DNA from: a virus
Length of the DNA stretch: 64,000 nucleotides
IMG/VR virus record: IMGVR_UViG_3300036760_001167
Coordinates: 1-64,000 of that record
Direction: 5' to 3' (one strand)
The notes beneath the pieces were generated by a model, which saw only the letters and a program-made list of their open reading frames with translations, did not search any database and had not been told where the DNA came from. Shown here piece by piece: positions 42,175 to 48,682 of the stretch. The first letter of the stretch is position 1, and every line of letters starts with the position of its first letter. The translations under genes and the position numbers were made by a program.

Positions 42175-42350
42175 GCCGGCACCGCCACGTAGGCCGCGTC
42201 CTCGAGCGGGATGCCGCGGGCGTCCATGAACCTGGCGCCGTAGCAGCCCCACACGCCCAGCATCTGGACGCAGTAGATCGCCTCGTGGCGCAGGCCCGCG
42301 AGCCTGCCTGCGGCGGAGCGGATGCTCGCCGGGACTCTCTCCTCCATCAT
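42171..42350 (-). CDS. 59-residue hypothetical protein
   Basis: MMEERVPASIRSAAGRLAGL, then EAIYCVQMLGVWGCYGARFM. The first ATG at 42350 has AAGGAGG upstream, and a TAAGGT -10 element lies nearby. The first gene downstream of the 1.2 kb gene-free stretch. Function unknown. Confidence 0.6.
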   Translation of the reverse strand: MMEERVPASIRSAAGRLAGLRHEAIYCVQMLGVWGCYGARFMDARGIPLEDAAYVAVPA

Positions 42351-42373
42351 CTTGACCTCCTTCTCTCGGGCCC

Positions 42374-42379
42374 ACCTTA
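42374..42379 (-). promoter_or_regulatory. -10 element (CGGTGTAAGGT)
   Basis: The minus strand reads GACACGGTGTAAGGTGGG, a member of the CGGTG-TAAGAT family, 24 bases before the ATG at 42350. It can start the small-gene operon independently of cassette C. Confidence 0.5.
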
Positions 42380-42559
42380 CACCGTGTCGGCCGAGAAGGG
42401 AACGGGCGCCTCCCACCGCTGCCGCCGCTCACGCTCGGGATCGTCGGGCCGGCTCGACACCGAGCCACCCATCTCCGGCTCGCTGCGCGATCGCCCGCGC
42501 CTCGTCCGGTCACTCCGTCCACGCATGCTGCTCCGGCCTCACCCTTGCGGGCGGTGGTG

Positions 42560-42637
42560 CTGCGGCGCCCCGCTGGCGGCGGGCGGGTTGCGGGATCGGC
42601 CCGCCAAGTTGTGCCCGCTGCCAGCGGGGCGCCGCAG
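42560..42637. repeat. 25-bp near-perfect inverted repeat
   Basis: Arms at 42560-42584 and 42613-42637 match at 24 of 25 positions (left arm begins CTGCGGCGCCCCGCTGGC), separated by 28 bases. The loop contains GGCGGGC and GCCCGCC segments able to form an alternative stem. It is the strongest dyad in the window and lies in the gene-free region. Confidence 0.85.
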
Positions 42638-42749
42638 GTTCCTAGCGGCGCCTTACTCCGCCAGCCGGGCGGCGGCGGGCGACGTGTCCTCCGGCCCGCC
42701 AGCTCCCCGAAGGTCGCGATTACGCGGGGCGGTCGACTTCGCTGCCACA

Positions 42750-42767
42750 CCGCCCGGATTCGGGCGG
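42750..42767. repeat. Short perfect hairpin
   Basis: CCGCCCG-GATT-CGGGCGG: a 7-bp stem with a 4-base loop inside the gene-free region, about 110 bases from the large inverted repeat. Confidence 0.7.
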
Positions 42768-43002
42768 AGGTTCTGGCGGGACCGAGGGACGGCGGGCGGG
42801 TGCTACCGTCCGCAGCGGCGTCGGCTCTTGCGACTCTCAGGGTTCGTCTGGGCATCTAGGATCTCGCGTTCCCGCGTCGCCGCGGGGCAGCACGTCCACA
42901 GCGTGCGCCGCTTCACCAAGAGGGGAAACTATTCCGCCCAACCTGGGTCGGGAGTCTATCCGAGGCTTTACGACGACCTCGGTCCCGTTTCGCCGGACTT
43001 CA

Positions 43003-43131
43003 CTTGACCGGCTTCGAGAGCGGCGGAGGTTCCCGGCGTACGGAGAACATCTCCCGCCGAACTACCTCGCGCTCGCTCTCGGAGCCGTTCAGGCTCCGTG
43101 CGGCCGATCGCTTGACCGGCTTCGAGAGCGG
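43003..43131. repeat. 21-base direct repeat pair (R1)
   Basis: The sequence beginning CTTGACCGGCTTCGAGAGCG occurs identically at 43003-43023 and 43111-43131. It is interleaved with the R2 repeat pair. Confidence 0.8.
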
Positions 43132-43267
43132 ACCCGTGTGCCCACGTCCCTGGGGCTGCGCTCTCGCGCTCCCTGGGTTCCGGCTGGCCCAGCGCCTCTC
43201 GGCGCGCTGGCGGTTCGGCCTGGCCTTGCACCTCTGGTCTCGCTCTCGGAGCCGTTCAGGCTCCGTG
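43073..43267. repeat. 28-base direct repeat pair (R2) with hairpin
   Basis: Identical copies at 43073-43100 and 43240-43267. Each contains the hairpin GGAGCC-GTTCA-GGCTCC. The order R1, R2, R1, R2 suggests an ancient duplication of a structured unit. Confidence 0.8.
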
Positions 43268-43435
43268 TCTTGGCGCTCGGCGGGGAGTACGATGCCCCGG
43301 AACTCAGGGGGAATCCGGTCAGGCCCTGAGGGCCGCCGCGTACCTCCTGGAACCGCGGGCCCACTTCGCCCGCCGAGCCGGATCTGCTTCTGCCGCTCTG
43401 GCTTCCACGCTCCGGTCTGTTCGCCTTACATCATC

Positions 43436-43530
43436 ATTATCGGCAGCCGTGCCCCCGCAGCGTACCGGCCGAAGGGCCCGAGATCGCCTGGGCGTCGGCC
43501 TAGGCCGGAGGTCTAGTGTGGCGCGTACTA
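43436..43530 (-). promoter_or_regulatory. Regulatory cassette C: palindrome, hairpin, GATAAT promoter
   Basis: Minus strand: CTAGTACGCGCCACACTAG starting at the TerL stop codon, then ACCTCCGGCCTAGGCCGACG, a GGCCCTTCGGCC hairpin and GGCTGCCGATAATGATGATG. This is the best-conserved palindrome of the three. It reads into the gene-free region rather than into a nearby gene. Confidence 0.65.
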
Positions 43531-45306
43531 GATCCTGATGCGCTGGCCCGGCTTCTTGGGCGCGGGCTTCTTCGCGCGGCGCCGCTCGTCGGCCTCGCGG
43601 CGGAGCCGGCGCGCGTAGGACTCCTGCGGCTCCGCGGGCTTCGGCTTCCGCTCGGGCCGCGGCGGCGCGGGCTGCTCCGCGGGCTCCGGCTGCGCGTCCT
43701 CGCCGGGCTTCGGGTCCGTCTCGCGCGCGTACGCGCTCCTCTTCTTGGGCTTCGCGCCCGCGGCGATCGCGTCGCCGCGCGCCTCCCACGACAGCGCGCC
43801 GGCCGCGGCGGCGTCGATCTTGTTCGGGGACATCGGCGCCTCCTTCGAGATCGTCCAGAGCTGCCGGCCCTCGTCGTCGTACGAGGCGATCGGCTTCCTC
43901 CGCGTGTTCTCGACGTGCCGCGCCATCACCTCGTCGCCGTCGTGCGTGACGTCGCCGGCCTTGATCGACGCGGCGTACTTGCGGACCATGATCGCGGCCT
44001 GCTTCGGCCGGGACATCAGCCACGCGACCACGACCTTGTCGCCGTACTTCCCCTGCCACCTGTCGAGCAGCGCCTCGATGTTCGCGTACTGCGAGCCGGG
44101 GTCGACGTAGACGCGCCAGACCGACCAGGTCTCCATCGCCTCGGAGAGCGTGCCGTCGACCTCGTCGAAGTCGTGCTCGTAGTCGTCGTTCGCGGTCTCC
44201 GGCTTGGTCCAGATCCCGAGCGGCCACTGCCAGCCCGAGTCGACCTCGGTGGCGACCATCGCGAGCGCGTCCTCGTAGCGGGCGCCGTCGACGCCGACCG
44301 TGACCAGCGAGCCGGGCTTCGGCTGCTCCCGCTCCCTCTTGAGCTTGCGCCAGCGCTCCCCGTCGAACGCGCGGTCCTCGCCGGGCACCACGCGGTTGAG
44401 GAAGTAGCGCTCCGCCTGCGCGAGCTCGCCGCGCTTGAGGAGGTCGTCGATCTCGGACGAGATCCGCTCGGTGTCGACCCACCAGCTCGAGCCGTACAGG
44501 TTCCTGAGGACGCGCATGCGCTCGCGCTTGTTCTTGATGGAGCCGCGGCCGCCCTTGCCCATCATCCTGAAGACGCCGACGCCGGACTCGTGGGTCGCCT
44601 GCGCGACGCTCTGCTCGCTCGGGTCCCACGCGTTGCCGGTCTCGAGGAAGCGGCCGCCCATGCCGGCCAGGTTGCGGCGCTGCGTGTCGGCGAGCTTGCG
44701 GCCGCCGTTGCGCTTGGTCCAGTCGTGCGCCTCGTCCTCGACCGCGAACGTGATCCGCTGCCCGAGCCGGCTCCGGGCGCTCGCGGTGACGGGCTCGATC
44801 TTGCCGCCGTTCGGGAGGTTGATCCTGGTCTCCCCGGTGTCCGGGATCTCCGCCTTGAGGTTGCCGAGCTCGATCATCGGCACCAGCGATCGCCAGACGT
44901 TGGCCGTCTGGTCCTCCGAGACCGCCGTGACCTGGATCCACGGCGTCGCCCACGGCCGGCCGACCGGCTCGCCGTCCGCGTCCCACCCGTCGAACAGCAC
45001 GGGGCCGAAGGACTCGACGATGATCATGGCCGCGGCGAAGGGCCCCTTGCCGAGCTTCTGCGGCTCGACGATCTGGCCGCCGCGGTTGTAGCGGAACGCG
45101 CCGCTCGGCTTGGTCAGGTCCTTGACCGCGTCCGGCTTCAGCTCGTAGAAGTTGAGGACGAACTCCTGCTGCCAGTCCGACAGCAGGAACGGCTCGCCCG
45201 CGAACTCGCCGTCGGGGATGACGCACAGGTCCTGGATCGCGTCGAGCACTGCCCACCCGAGCGTCGGCAGCTCGCCCTCCGTGCGCGGCCCGCGCCAGCC
45301 CGTCAC
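43528..45306 (-). CDS. terL: Terminase large subunit
   Basis: A 592-residue protein with a GTG start overlapping the J-domain gene stop. The ATPase half has FLLSDWQQEFVLNFYEL, a Walker-A-like PQKLGKGPFAAAMIIVESFG and Walker B ITFAVEDEAHDW. A coupling segment, FLETGNAWDP, follows. The nuclease half starts with VTVGVDGARYEDALAMVA, with metal-binding acidic residues, and continues to IDAAAAGALSWEA. The last 90 residues are a basic Pro/Lys/Arg-rich tail. It packages DNA into the prohead with TerS. Portal lies 12.6 kb further on. Confidence 0.93.
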   Translation of the reverse strand: MTGWRGPRTEGELPTLGWAVLDAIQDLCVIPDGEFAGEPFLLSDWQQEFVLNFYELKPDAVKDLTKPSGAFRYNRGGQIVEPQKLGKGPFAAAMIIVESFGPVLFDGWDADGEPVGRPWATPWIQVTAVSEDQTANVWRSLVPMIELGNLKAEIPDTGETRINLPNGGKIEPVTASARSRLGQRITFAVEDEAHDWTKRNGGRKLADTQRRNLAGMGGRFLETGNAWDPSEQSVAQATHESGVGVFRMMGKGGRGSIKNKRERMRVLRNLYGSSWWVDTERISSEIDDLLKRGELAQAERYFLNRVVPGEDRAFDGERWRKLKREREQPKPGSLVTVGVDGARYEDALAMVATEVDSGWQWPLGIWTKPETANDDYEHDFDEVDGTLSEAMETWSVWRVYVDPGSQYANIEALLDRWQGKYGDKVVVAWLMSRPKQAAIMVRKYAASIKAGDVTHDGDEVMARHVENTRRKPIASYDDEGRQLWTISKEAPMSPNKIDAAAAGALSWEARGDAIAAGAKPKKRSAYARETDPKPGEDAQPEPAEQPAPPRPERKPKPAEPQESYARRLRREADERRRAKKPAPKKPGQRIRI

Positions 45307-45746
45307 AGCCGGCCCACCCGCTCGAGCTCGTCCTTGGCGGCGAGCACCCTCTTCGCCTGCTCCTCGGACCCGCCCTCGTGGTCGGGGTGCGCGGCCTTGA
45401 TCGCGGCCCTGAACGCAGCCCGCGCGTCCTCCACCGACGCGTCGGGGCCGATCCCGAGCACCCGGAGGGCCGCCTCGAGCTTCTGGTTGGCGAAGTTGAA
45501 CCCGCTGACCCGCCCGAAGCCCTCCGCGGCGTCGGCCCTGTCCTGCGCCTCCGTCCGCCCGCGCTCGTCGCCGACGAAGACCCGCTCGCCGCGCGCGTAG
45601 GCGTCGCGCTGCTCAGCCCGCATGCGCGTGTGGGGCCCGGGGAAGTGCCAGTCCCGGCAGTCGCCGCACCAGGGGATCTCGGTCTTGGTCCCGTAGCGCT
45701 CGTTGAAGATGTCGGCCGCGCTGCGCTTCGCCGGGCGTCCGCTCAC
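45303..45746 (-). CDS. J-domain (DnaJ-like) protein between TerS and TerL
   Basis: A 147-residue protein with a GTG start that overlaps the TerS stop; its stop overlaps the TerL start. The C-terminal 65 residues are a J-domain: LRVLGIGPDASVEDARAAFR, then AAHPDHEGG with the HPD motif and a final helix. The N-terminal half has IPWCGDCRDWHFPGPHTRMR, a possible zinc site. J-domains stimulate Hsp70. Its placement between the terminase subunits suggests assistance in terminase or prohead assembly through host DnaK. Confidence 0.8.
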   Translation of the reverse strand: MSGRPAKRSAADIFNERYGTKTEIPWCGDCRDWHFPGPHTRMRAEQRDAYARGERVFVGDERGRTEAQDRADAAEGFGRVSGFNFANQKLEAALRVLGIGPDASVEDARAAFRAAIKAAHPDHEGGSEEQAKRVLAAKDELERVGRL

Positions 45747-46177
45747 GACTGCACCCTCGGGACGTGGACCCGCGCCGGGCCCTTCGCCCTCGGCGCCGGC
45801 TCCTCCTCCTCCTCGATCGGCTCGTCCGTCTCCCAGCGCAGCTTCATCATCGCCATGGGCGTGAGGCCCAGCCGGTCCTCGAGCTGGCGCGCCTCGGCGC
45901 GGAGCTGCGGGTTCGCGTTCGACTGCTCGGACTCGACCAGGATCCGGACGTAGCGCGCGACCACCCGCACCCAGCCCAGCCGCTCCCACTCGCTCGCCTG
46001 GGGCGTCGCCCAGAGCTCCGACCAGACCGTCGCCTCCTCGATCGCCCCGATCAGTGGCTCGTCCAGCGGGAACGCGGGCGGCGGGCCCTTCCGGCCCTCG
46101 TACGGGAGCTGCCTGAACCCCGCGGTCGCCCTCCGGCGCCGGGTGAGCTCCGGGTCCTTCTTCGGGGGTCCGGGCAT
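45743..46177 (-). CDS. terS: Terminase small subunit
   Basis: A 144-residue protein, MPGPPKKDPELTRRRRATAG, a start typical of P27-like small terminases, followed by LIGAIEEATVWSELWATPQASEWERLGW, RVVARYVRILVES and RQLEDRLGLTPMAMMKLRW. The helical middle would oligomerise, and the C-terminus is acidic and Pro-rich. It lies one gene upstream of TerL and next to a CCTAGG/GATC-rich region that may be its recognition site. Confidence 0.85.
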   Translation of the reverse strand: MPGPPKKDPELTRRRRATAGFRQLPYEGRKGPPPAFPLDEPLIGAIEEATVWSELWATPQASEWERLGWVRVVARYVRILVESEQSNANPQLRAEARQLEDRLGLTPMAMMKLRWETDEPIEEEEEPAPRAKGPARVHVPRVQS

Positions 46178-46180
46178 CGG

Positions 46181-46480
46181 TCACAGCACCTCCCGGAGCC
46201 GGTCCGCGATGTGCTGCGCCGTCGGGTCGCCCGCCGCCGCCTGCGCCCGCAGGATCGGCTCCGCCATGCGGAGGAGCTCCCTCGCCCGGCGCGCCTTGCG
46301 GACCTCGTCCCAGCGCTTGTGCTGCGTCGCGCTGATCTTGCCGGCGCGGTCGAGCGGCGCCGGCCGATCGCCCGAGCCTGAGCTCGCCGGCGGGTGATCC
46401 TCGGCCTGGCCATCCTGGGCTAGGTCGACCGGCCTAGGCTGCGCGCGGCCGGCCTGGCGCTGCCTGCGGGACCGTCCCAT
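46181..46480 (-). CDS. 99-residue basic protein, possibly leaderless
   Basis: Starts MGRSRRQRQAGRAQPRPVDL. A basic, Pro-rich first half is followed by a helical DEVRKARRARELLRMAEPIL. There is no Shine-Dalgarno; instead TAAGAT ends six bases before the ATG, so transcription could start at the ATG itself. It could be a DNA-binding packaging accessory. A CCTAGG site lies within its coding sequence at 46433. Confidence 0.65.
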   Translation of the reverse strand: MGRSRRQRQAGRAQPRPVDLAQDGQAEDHPPASSGSGDRPAPLDRAGKISATQHKRWDEVRKARRARELLRMAEPILRAQAAAGDPTAQHIADRLREVL

Positions 46481-46486
46481 GTAGCT

Positions 46487-46492
46487 ATCTTA
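46487..46492 (-). promoter_or_regulatory. -10 element (CGGTGTAAGAT) giving a leaderless start
   Basis: The minus strand reads CTCGGTGTAAGATAGCTACATG. The spacing between TAAGAT and ATG is six bases, fitting leaderless transcription, which is common in actinobacteria. Confidence 0.6.
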
Positions 46493-46943
46493 CACCGAGT
46501 AACTCCCGGCCGGATCCCGTTCACAGGGGCTCGGGCCTACTACGCCGGTCGGTCGGTGAAAGACAGGTCTTTGCCAAGCCCCGCCCTCCATTCGGACGGT
46601 GACCTTCACCCAAGGACCTAGGCCGCGGCCTCAGCGACTACAGACCTAGGTCCTATCAGGCCGCGCATCGGACCTAGAAGACGTAGCTCAACGTGACGCC
46701 CGCCCGATGTGACTAGACCGATATGGCCACGGGCCCTGTGGCCTAGGGCGGCCGATCGGGCCGGCACGATCGGGCAGCCTAGGCCGTGTTGCGATCCGCG
46801 ATCGCCCAAGGGCCTAGGCCGTCGACGCCCTGCGCGACGATCGGGCGGCCTACGCCCGGCGAGATCGAAGGGCCTAGGCCGCTCCCGTCTCTGGCGACTT
46901 TCCGCAGGCTAGGCCTTGCGGTCTTGCGGCGAGATCGAAGGGC
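46493..46943. repeat. CCTAGG/GATC-rich gene-free region
   Basis: About 450 bases with no convincing gene on either strand. AvrII palindromes CCTAGG lie at 46617, 46645, 46742, 46778, 46813 and 46873, with 46433 and 46943 just outside, usually as GGCCTAGGCC. GATC occurs at 46513 and at seven further places between 46754 and 46936. This is the densest repeat region in the window and adjoins both TerS-side genes and an adenine methyltransferase gene. It may be a pac/cos site, an origin or an operator array. Confidence 0.75.
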
Positions 46944-46951
46944 CTAGGCCG
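46858..46951. repeat. 24-base direct repeat with GATC and CCTAGG
   Basis: Identical 24-base copies at 46858-46881 and 46928-46951, exactly 70 bases apart. Each runs GGCGAGATCGAAGG followed by the GCCTAGGCCG palindrome. The second copy includes the stop codon of the methyltransferase gene. Confidence 0.85.
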
Positions 46952-47024
46952 GCGACTTTCGGGCCGGCGACTTCCGGCCTGTTAGGCCCGGCGACTTTCC
47001 GGCCGATAGCTGGCGACTTTCCGG
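46892..47024. repeat. Five copies of GGCGACTTTCCGG
   Basis: Copies or close variants begin near 46892, 46951, 46966, 46990 and 47012. Four lie in the 3' end of the methyltransferase gene, where they encode (G/R)KSPA-like peptides; one lies beyond the stop. They look like iterated protein-binding sites that have invaded the gene end. Confidence 0.75.
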
Positions 47025-47534
47025 GACCATGACCTGCCAGCGCCCGGGCAGCGGCTCCGGGTCGCCTGGCCGCATCACGACGATCGCGGGCGCGAACGGC
47101 GCCTGCACACGCCCGCCGTCGAAGCGGATCCGGCCGCGGACCAGCCTCACCTCCGAGCCCGCGCAGCTCGCCTGCCACCACCGCGTCTCGGTGCGCGCGG
47201 GGAGCAGGCAGACGACCACGATCCCGCCGCGCGCCTCGAGCCTCGCGCGCGCGACGAAGTCCGGGGTGTGCTTGGAGTAGGGCGGGTTCAGGAAGGCGGC
47301 CTGCCCGCGCCTGGCCCAGCGGCCCGGCGAGAGCGCGTCGGCCATGAAGCCGCCGGGCCCGATCCACCGGGCGGCCTTGTGGTTGGCCTCGTTCGCGGCC
47401 GCGTCTACGGCGAAGCGGAACTCCCGGTCCAGCTCGTCGTAGAGCTCCCGCGGGGTCCCGTAGTCCGTCTTAGCCGCGGCGGTCGCCGGGTTCGCCCCGC
47501 CGAACGTCGTCGCGCTACCCCGGCCTCCTGCCAC
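46944..47534 (-). CDS. DNA N6-adenine methyltransferase (Dam-like phage family)
   Basis: About 196 residues with a GTG start at 47534 preceded by AAGGAGG; it overlaps the HNH gene by 20 bases. The N-terminus TDYGTPRELYDELDREFRFA is characteristic of phage 'DNA N-6-adenine-methyltransferase' proteins, followed by VDAAAN as part of the SAM site and FLNPPYSK (NPPY at residues 83-86), the catalytic motif. The C-terminal 25 residues are encoded by DNA repeats. Target specificity is unproven. The adjacent GATC cluster makes GATC methylation attractive. Confidence 0.85.
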   Translation of the reverse strand: MAGGRGSATTFGGANPATAAAKTDYGTPRELYDELDREFRFAVDAAANEANHKAARWIGPGGFMADALSPGRWARRGQAAFLNPPYSKHTPDFVARARLEARGGIVVVCLLPARTETRWWQASCAGSEVRLVRGRIRFDGGRVQAPFAPAIVVMRPGDPEPLPGRWQVMVPESRQLSAGKSPGLTGRKSPARKSPA

Positions 47535-47901
47535 CCAGCACCTCCTTGGCCGTCTTCTCGGAGTGCGACCTCTTGCAGCGCCCCTCCACGGACTCGCGCG
47601 CGAACGGGTCGCCGCCCTCGGCGAGGATCTGCCGCAGCGGCGGCGTGTGGTCCAGGTCCGTCCACGGCGACCTGCAGCCGCACAGGCAGAACGGCTGCTC
47701 TCGCCTGACCCTCCGCCGAAGCGCCCGCCAGCGCGGCGAGTCGTAGACCCAGCGCCAGTCCGCGGACCGGCCCTTGTACCGCGAGTCCTGGGCGGCGTTG
47801 CGCTCCGCCTCGTGCTTCGGGCAGCGCTCCGTCCCGCCGGGAACCAGCTCCGGGCACCCGTCCTCGGCGCATACGTGCTGCCTGCGGCTCGCCCGGCTCA
47901 C
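47515..47901 (-). CDS. HNH endonuclease
   Basis: A 128-residue protein with a GTG start overlapping the previous stop. CAEDGCPELVPGGTERCPKH forms an N-terminal zinc knuckle, and SPRWRALRRRVRREQPFCLC then LDHTPPLRQ, CKRSHSEKT form the HNH domain with His and the conserved final basic residues. HNH proteins next to terminases (as HK97 gp74) assist specific packaging cuts. Its location upstream of TerS fits that role. Confidence 0.85.
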   Translation of the reverse strand: MSRASRRQHVCAEDGCPELVPGGTERCPKHEAERNAAQDSRYKGRSADWRWVYDSPRWRALRRRVRREQPFCLCGCRSPWTDLDHTPPLRQILAEGGDPFARESVEGRCKRSHSEKTAKEVLGGRRPG

Positions 47902-48116
47902 GTGATCATCGCCTTGGCCGCGCACGCGACGCAGAGCTCGCCGAGCCCCGGGTCGTGCTTGAGGTACGTCCCGAGCGGCATCGTGCCCGCGAACGCGGGG
48001 ATCCCCCACCTGCCGCAGAGGGCGAACCAGACCCCGCGCGCGGCGCTCTGCTTGATGTGGCGCGGCCCGCCGTCCTCGATCATGAACGTCACCGCGGGTC
48101 TCCGCTCCGCGGTCAC
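47898..48116 (-). CDS. 72-residue hypothetical protein
   Basis: The GTG start at 48116 overlaps the previous stop. It contains HIKQSAARGVWFALCGRWG and ends in ELCVACAAK, with two Cys pairs. Possibly zinc-binding. No family is recognised. Confidence 0.55.
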   Translation of the reverse strand: MTAERRPAVTFMIEDGGPRHIKQSAARGVWFALCGRWGIPAFAGTMPLGTYLKHDPGLGELCVACAAKAMIT

Positions 48117-48199
48117 CGGTCGACCCCCGCCCAAGCTGCCCAGATGAGGGCGCACCCGACGGCGAACACCCCGACGCACAGCACCGCGAGGAGCATCAT
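48113..48199 (-). CDS. 28-residue membrane peptide
   Basis: MMLLAVLCVGVFAVGCALIW plus a short tail: essentially one membrane helix. Coupled to both neighbours. Function unknown. Confidence 0.45.
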   Translation of the reverse strand: MMLLAVLCVGVFAVGCALIWAAWAGVDR

Positions 48200-48339
48200 C
48201 GGTCGAGCATCCTGACCAGCCCCTCGCGCGCGAGCCGGCGCGCCTCGTCGACGGGCAGCGCGATCCACAGCGCGCGGTGCCGGCCCAGCTTCCACGAGAC
48301 CGTGACGTACCGGCGGCCGCAGTTCGGGCAGGTCCTCAC
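48196..48339 (-). CDS. Small zinc-ribbon protein
   Basis: 47 residues with a GTG start overlapping the previous stop. RTCPNCGRRYVTVSW gives a C-x2-C pair, followed by a basic helical end. No second pair is visible, so any zinc binding may need a partner. Confidence 0.5.
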   Translation of the reverse strand: MRTCPNCGRRYVTVSWKLGRHRALWIALPVDEARRLAREGLVRMLDR

Positions 48340-48482
48340 GCGCGCCCGCAGTCGCAGCAGCCCTGCCGCGCGTGGACCGCGCAGTCGCCGCTCGTCGTGT
48401 GAGGGCCGGAGTTGTGCGCCGCGCAGTAGAGCCGCGACAGGCACGGGCACTCGGCGCAGGCGCAGTCCCCGCCGTCGCTCAC
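48336..48482 (-). CDS. Cys-rich 48-residue protein
   Basis: The GTG at 48482 overlaps the previous stop. Nine Cys in 48 residues (CACAECPCL, CAAH, CAVH, CCDC) suggest a compact metal-binding peptide. No family is recognised. Confidence 0.5.
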   Translation of the reverse strand: MSDGGDCACAECPCLSRLYCAAHNSGPHTTSGDCAVHARQGCCDCGRA

Positions 48483-48682
48483 GGGCGAAGCACCGCCACG
48501 CACCAGCGGCCCGCGTGGACGTAGACCGTCGCCTTGACGCCGAACTGGCCGCTGTACCGCTCGCTCCAGAGCGGCCGCATCCGCGAGTGGTCGCGCAGCG
48601 CGAGGCCCCAGCCCAGGACGCGGAACCACCCCTCGCGATCGCCCCTGTACCAGCGGCCCGATAGCATCCGTGCAGTCGTCAT
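48479..48682 (-). CDS. 67-residue hypothetical protein
   Basis: MTTARMLSGRWYRGDREGWF then a beta-type C-terminus (FGVKATVYVHAGRWCVAVL). The ATG overlaps the previous stop. It resembles a small beta-barrel, but no family can be named. Confidence 0.55.
   Translation of the reverse strand: MTTARMLSGRWYRGDREGWFRVLGWGLALRDHSRMRPLWSERYSGQFGVKATVYVHAGRWCVAVLRP

Larger units (their letters stand above)
42380..43435 (-). other. Gene-free structured region, possible long non-coding RNA
   Basis: About 1.06 kb without a convincing gene on either strand. Open frames exist, but they lack ribosome-binding sites, have Arg/Gly/Ser-rich composition and cross the repeats. The region holds a 25-bp inverted repeat, a short hairpin and two interleaved direct repeats (listed separately). 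Cassette C provides a promoter reading into it. It may be a structured RNA, a replication or packaging site, or both. Confidence 0.5.

Noticed and set aside
43089-43364. Minus-strand frame of 91 codons in the gene-free region
   Set aside because: It has a poor start context and low-complexity composition, and a second overlapping frame is equally open. Not supported as a gene.
43004-43516. Plus-strand frame of 170 codons in the gene-free region
   Set aside because: It repeats the LTGFESG peptide only because it runs through the DNA direct repeats, has Ser/Arg-rich composition and lacks a Shine-Dalgarno.
46618-46912. Short frames on both strands in the CCTAGG array
   Set aside because: Both are produced by the repeats themselves and lack start signals.
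46493-46943. CRISPR array in the CCTAGG region
   Set aside because: The repeats are short palindromes at irregular spacing, there are no unique spacers and no cas genes nearby.
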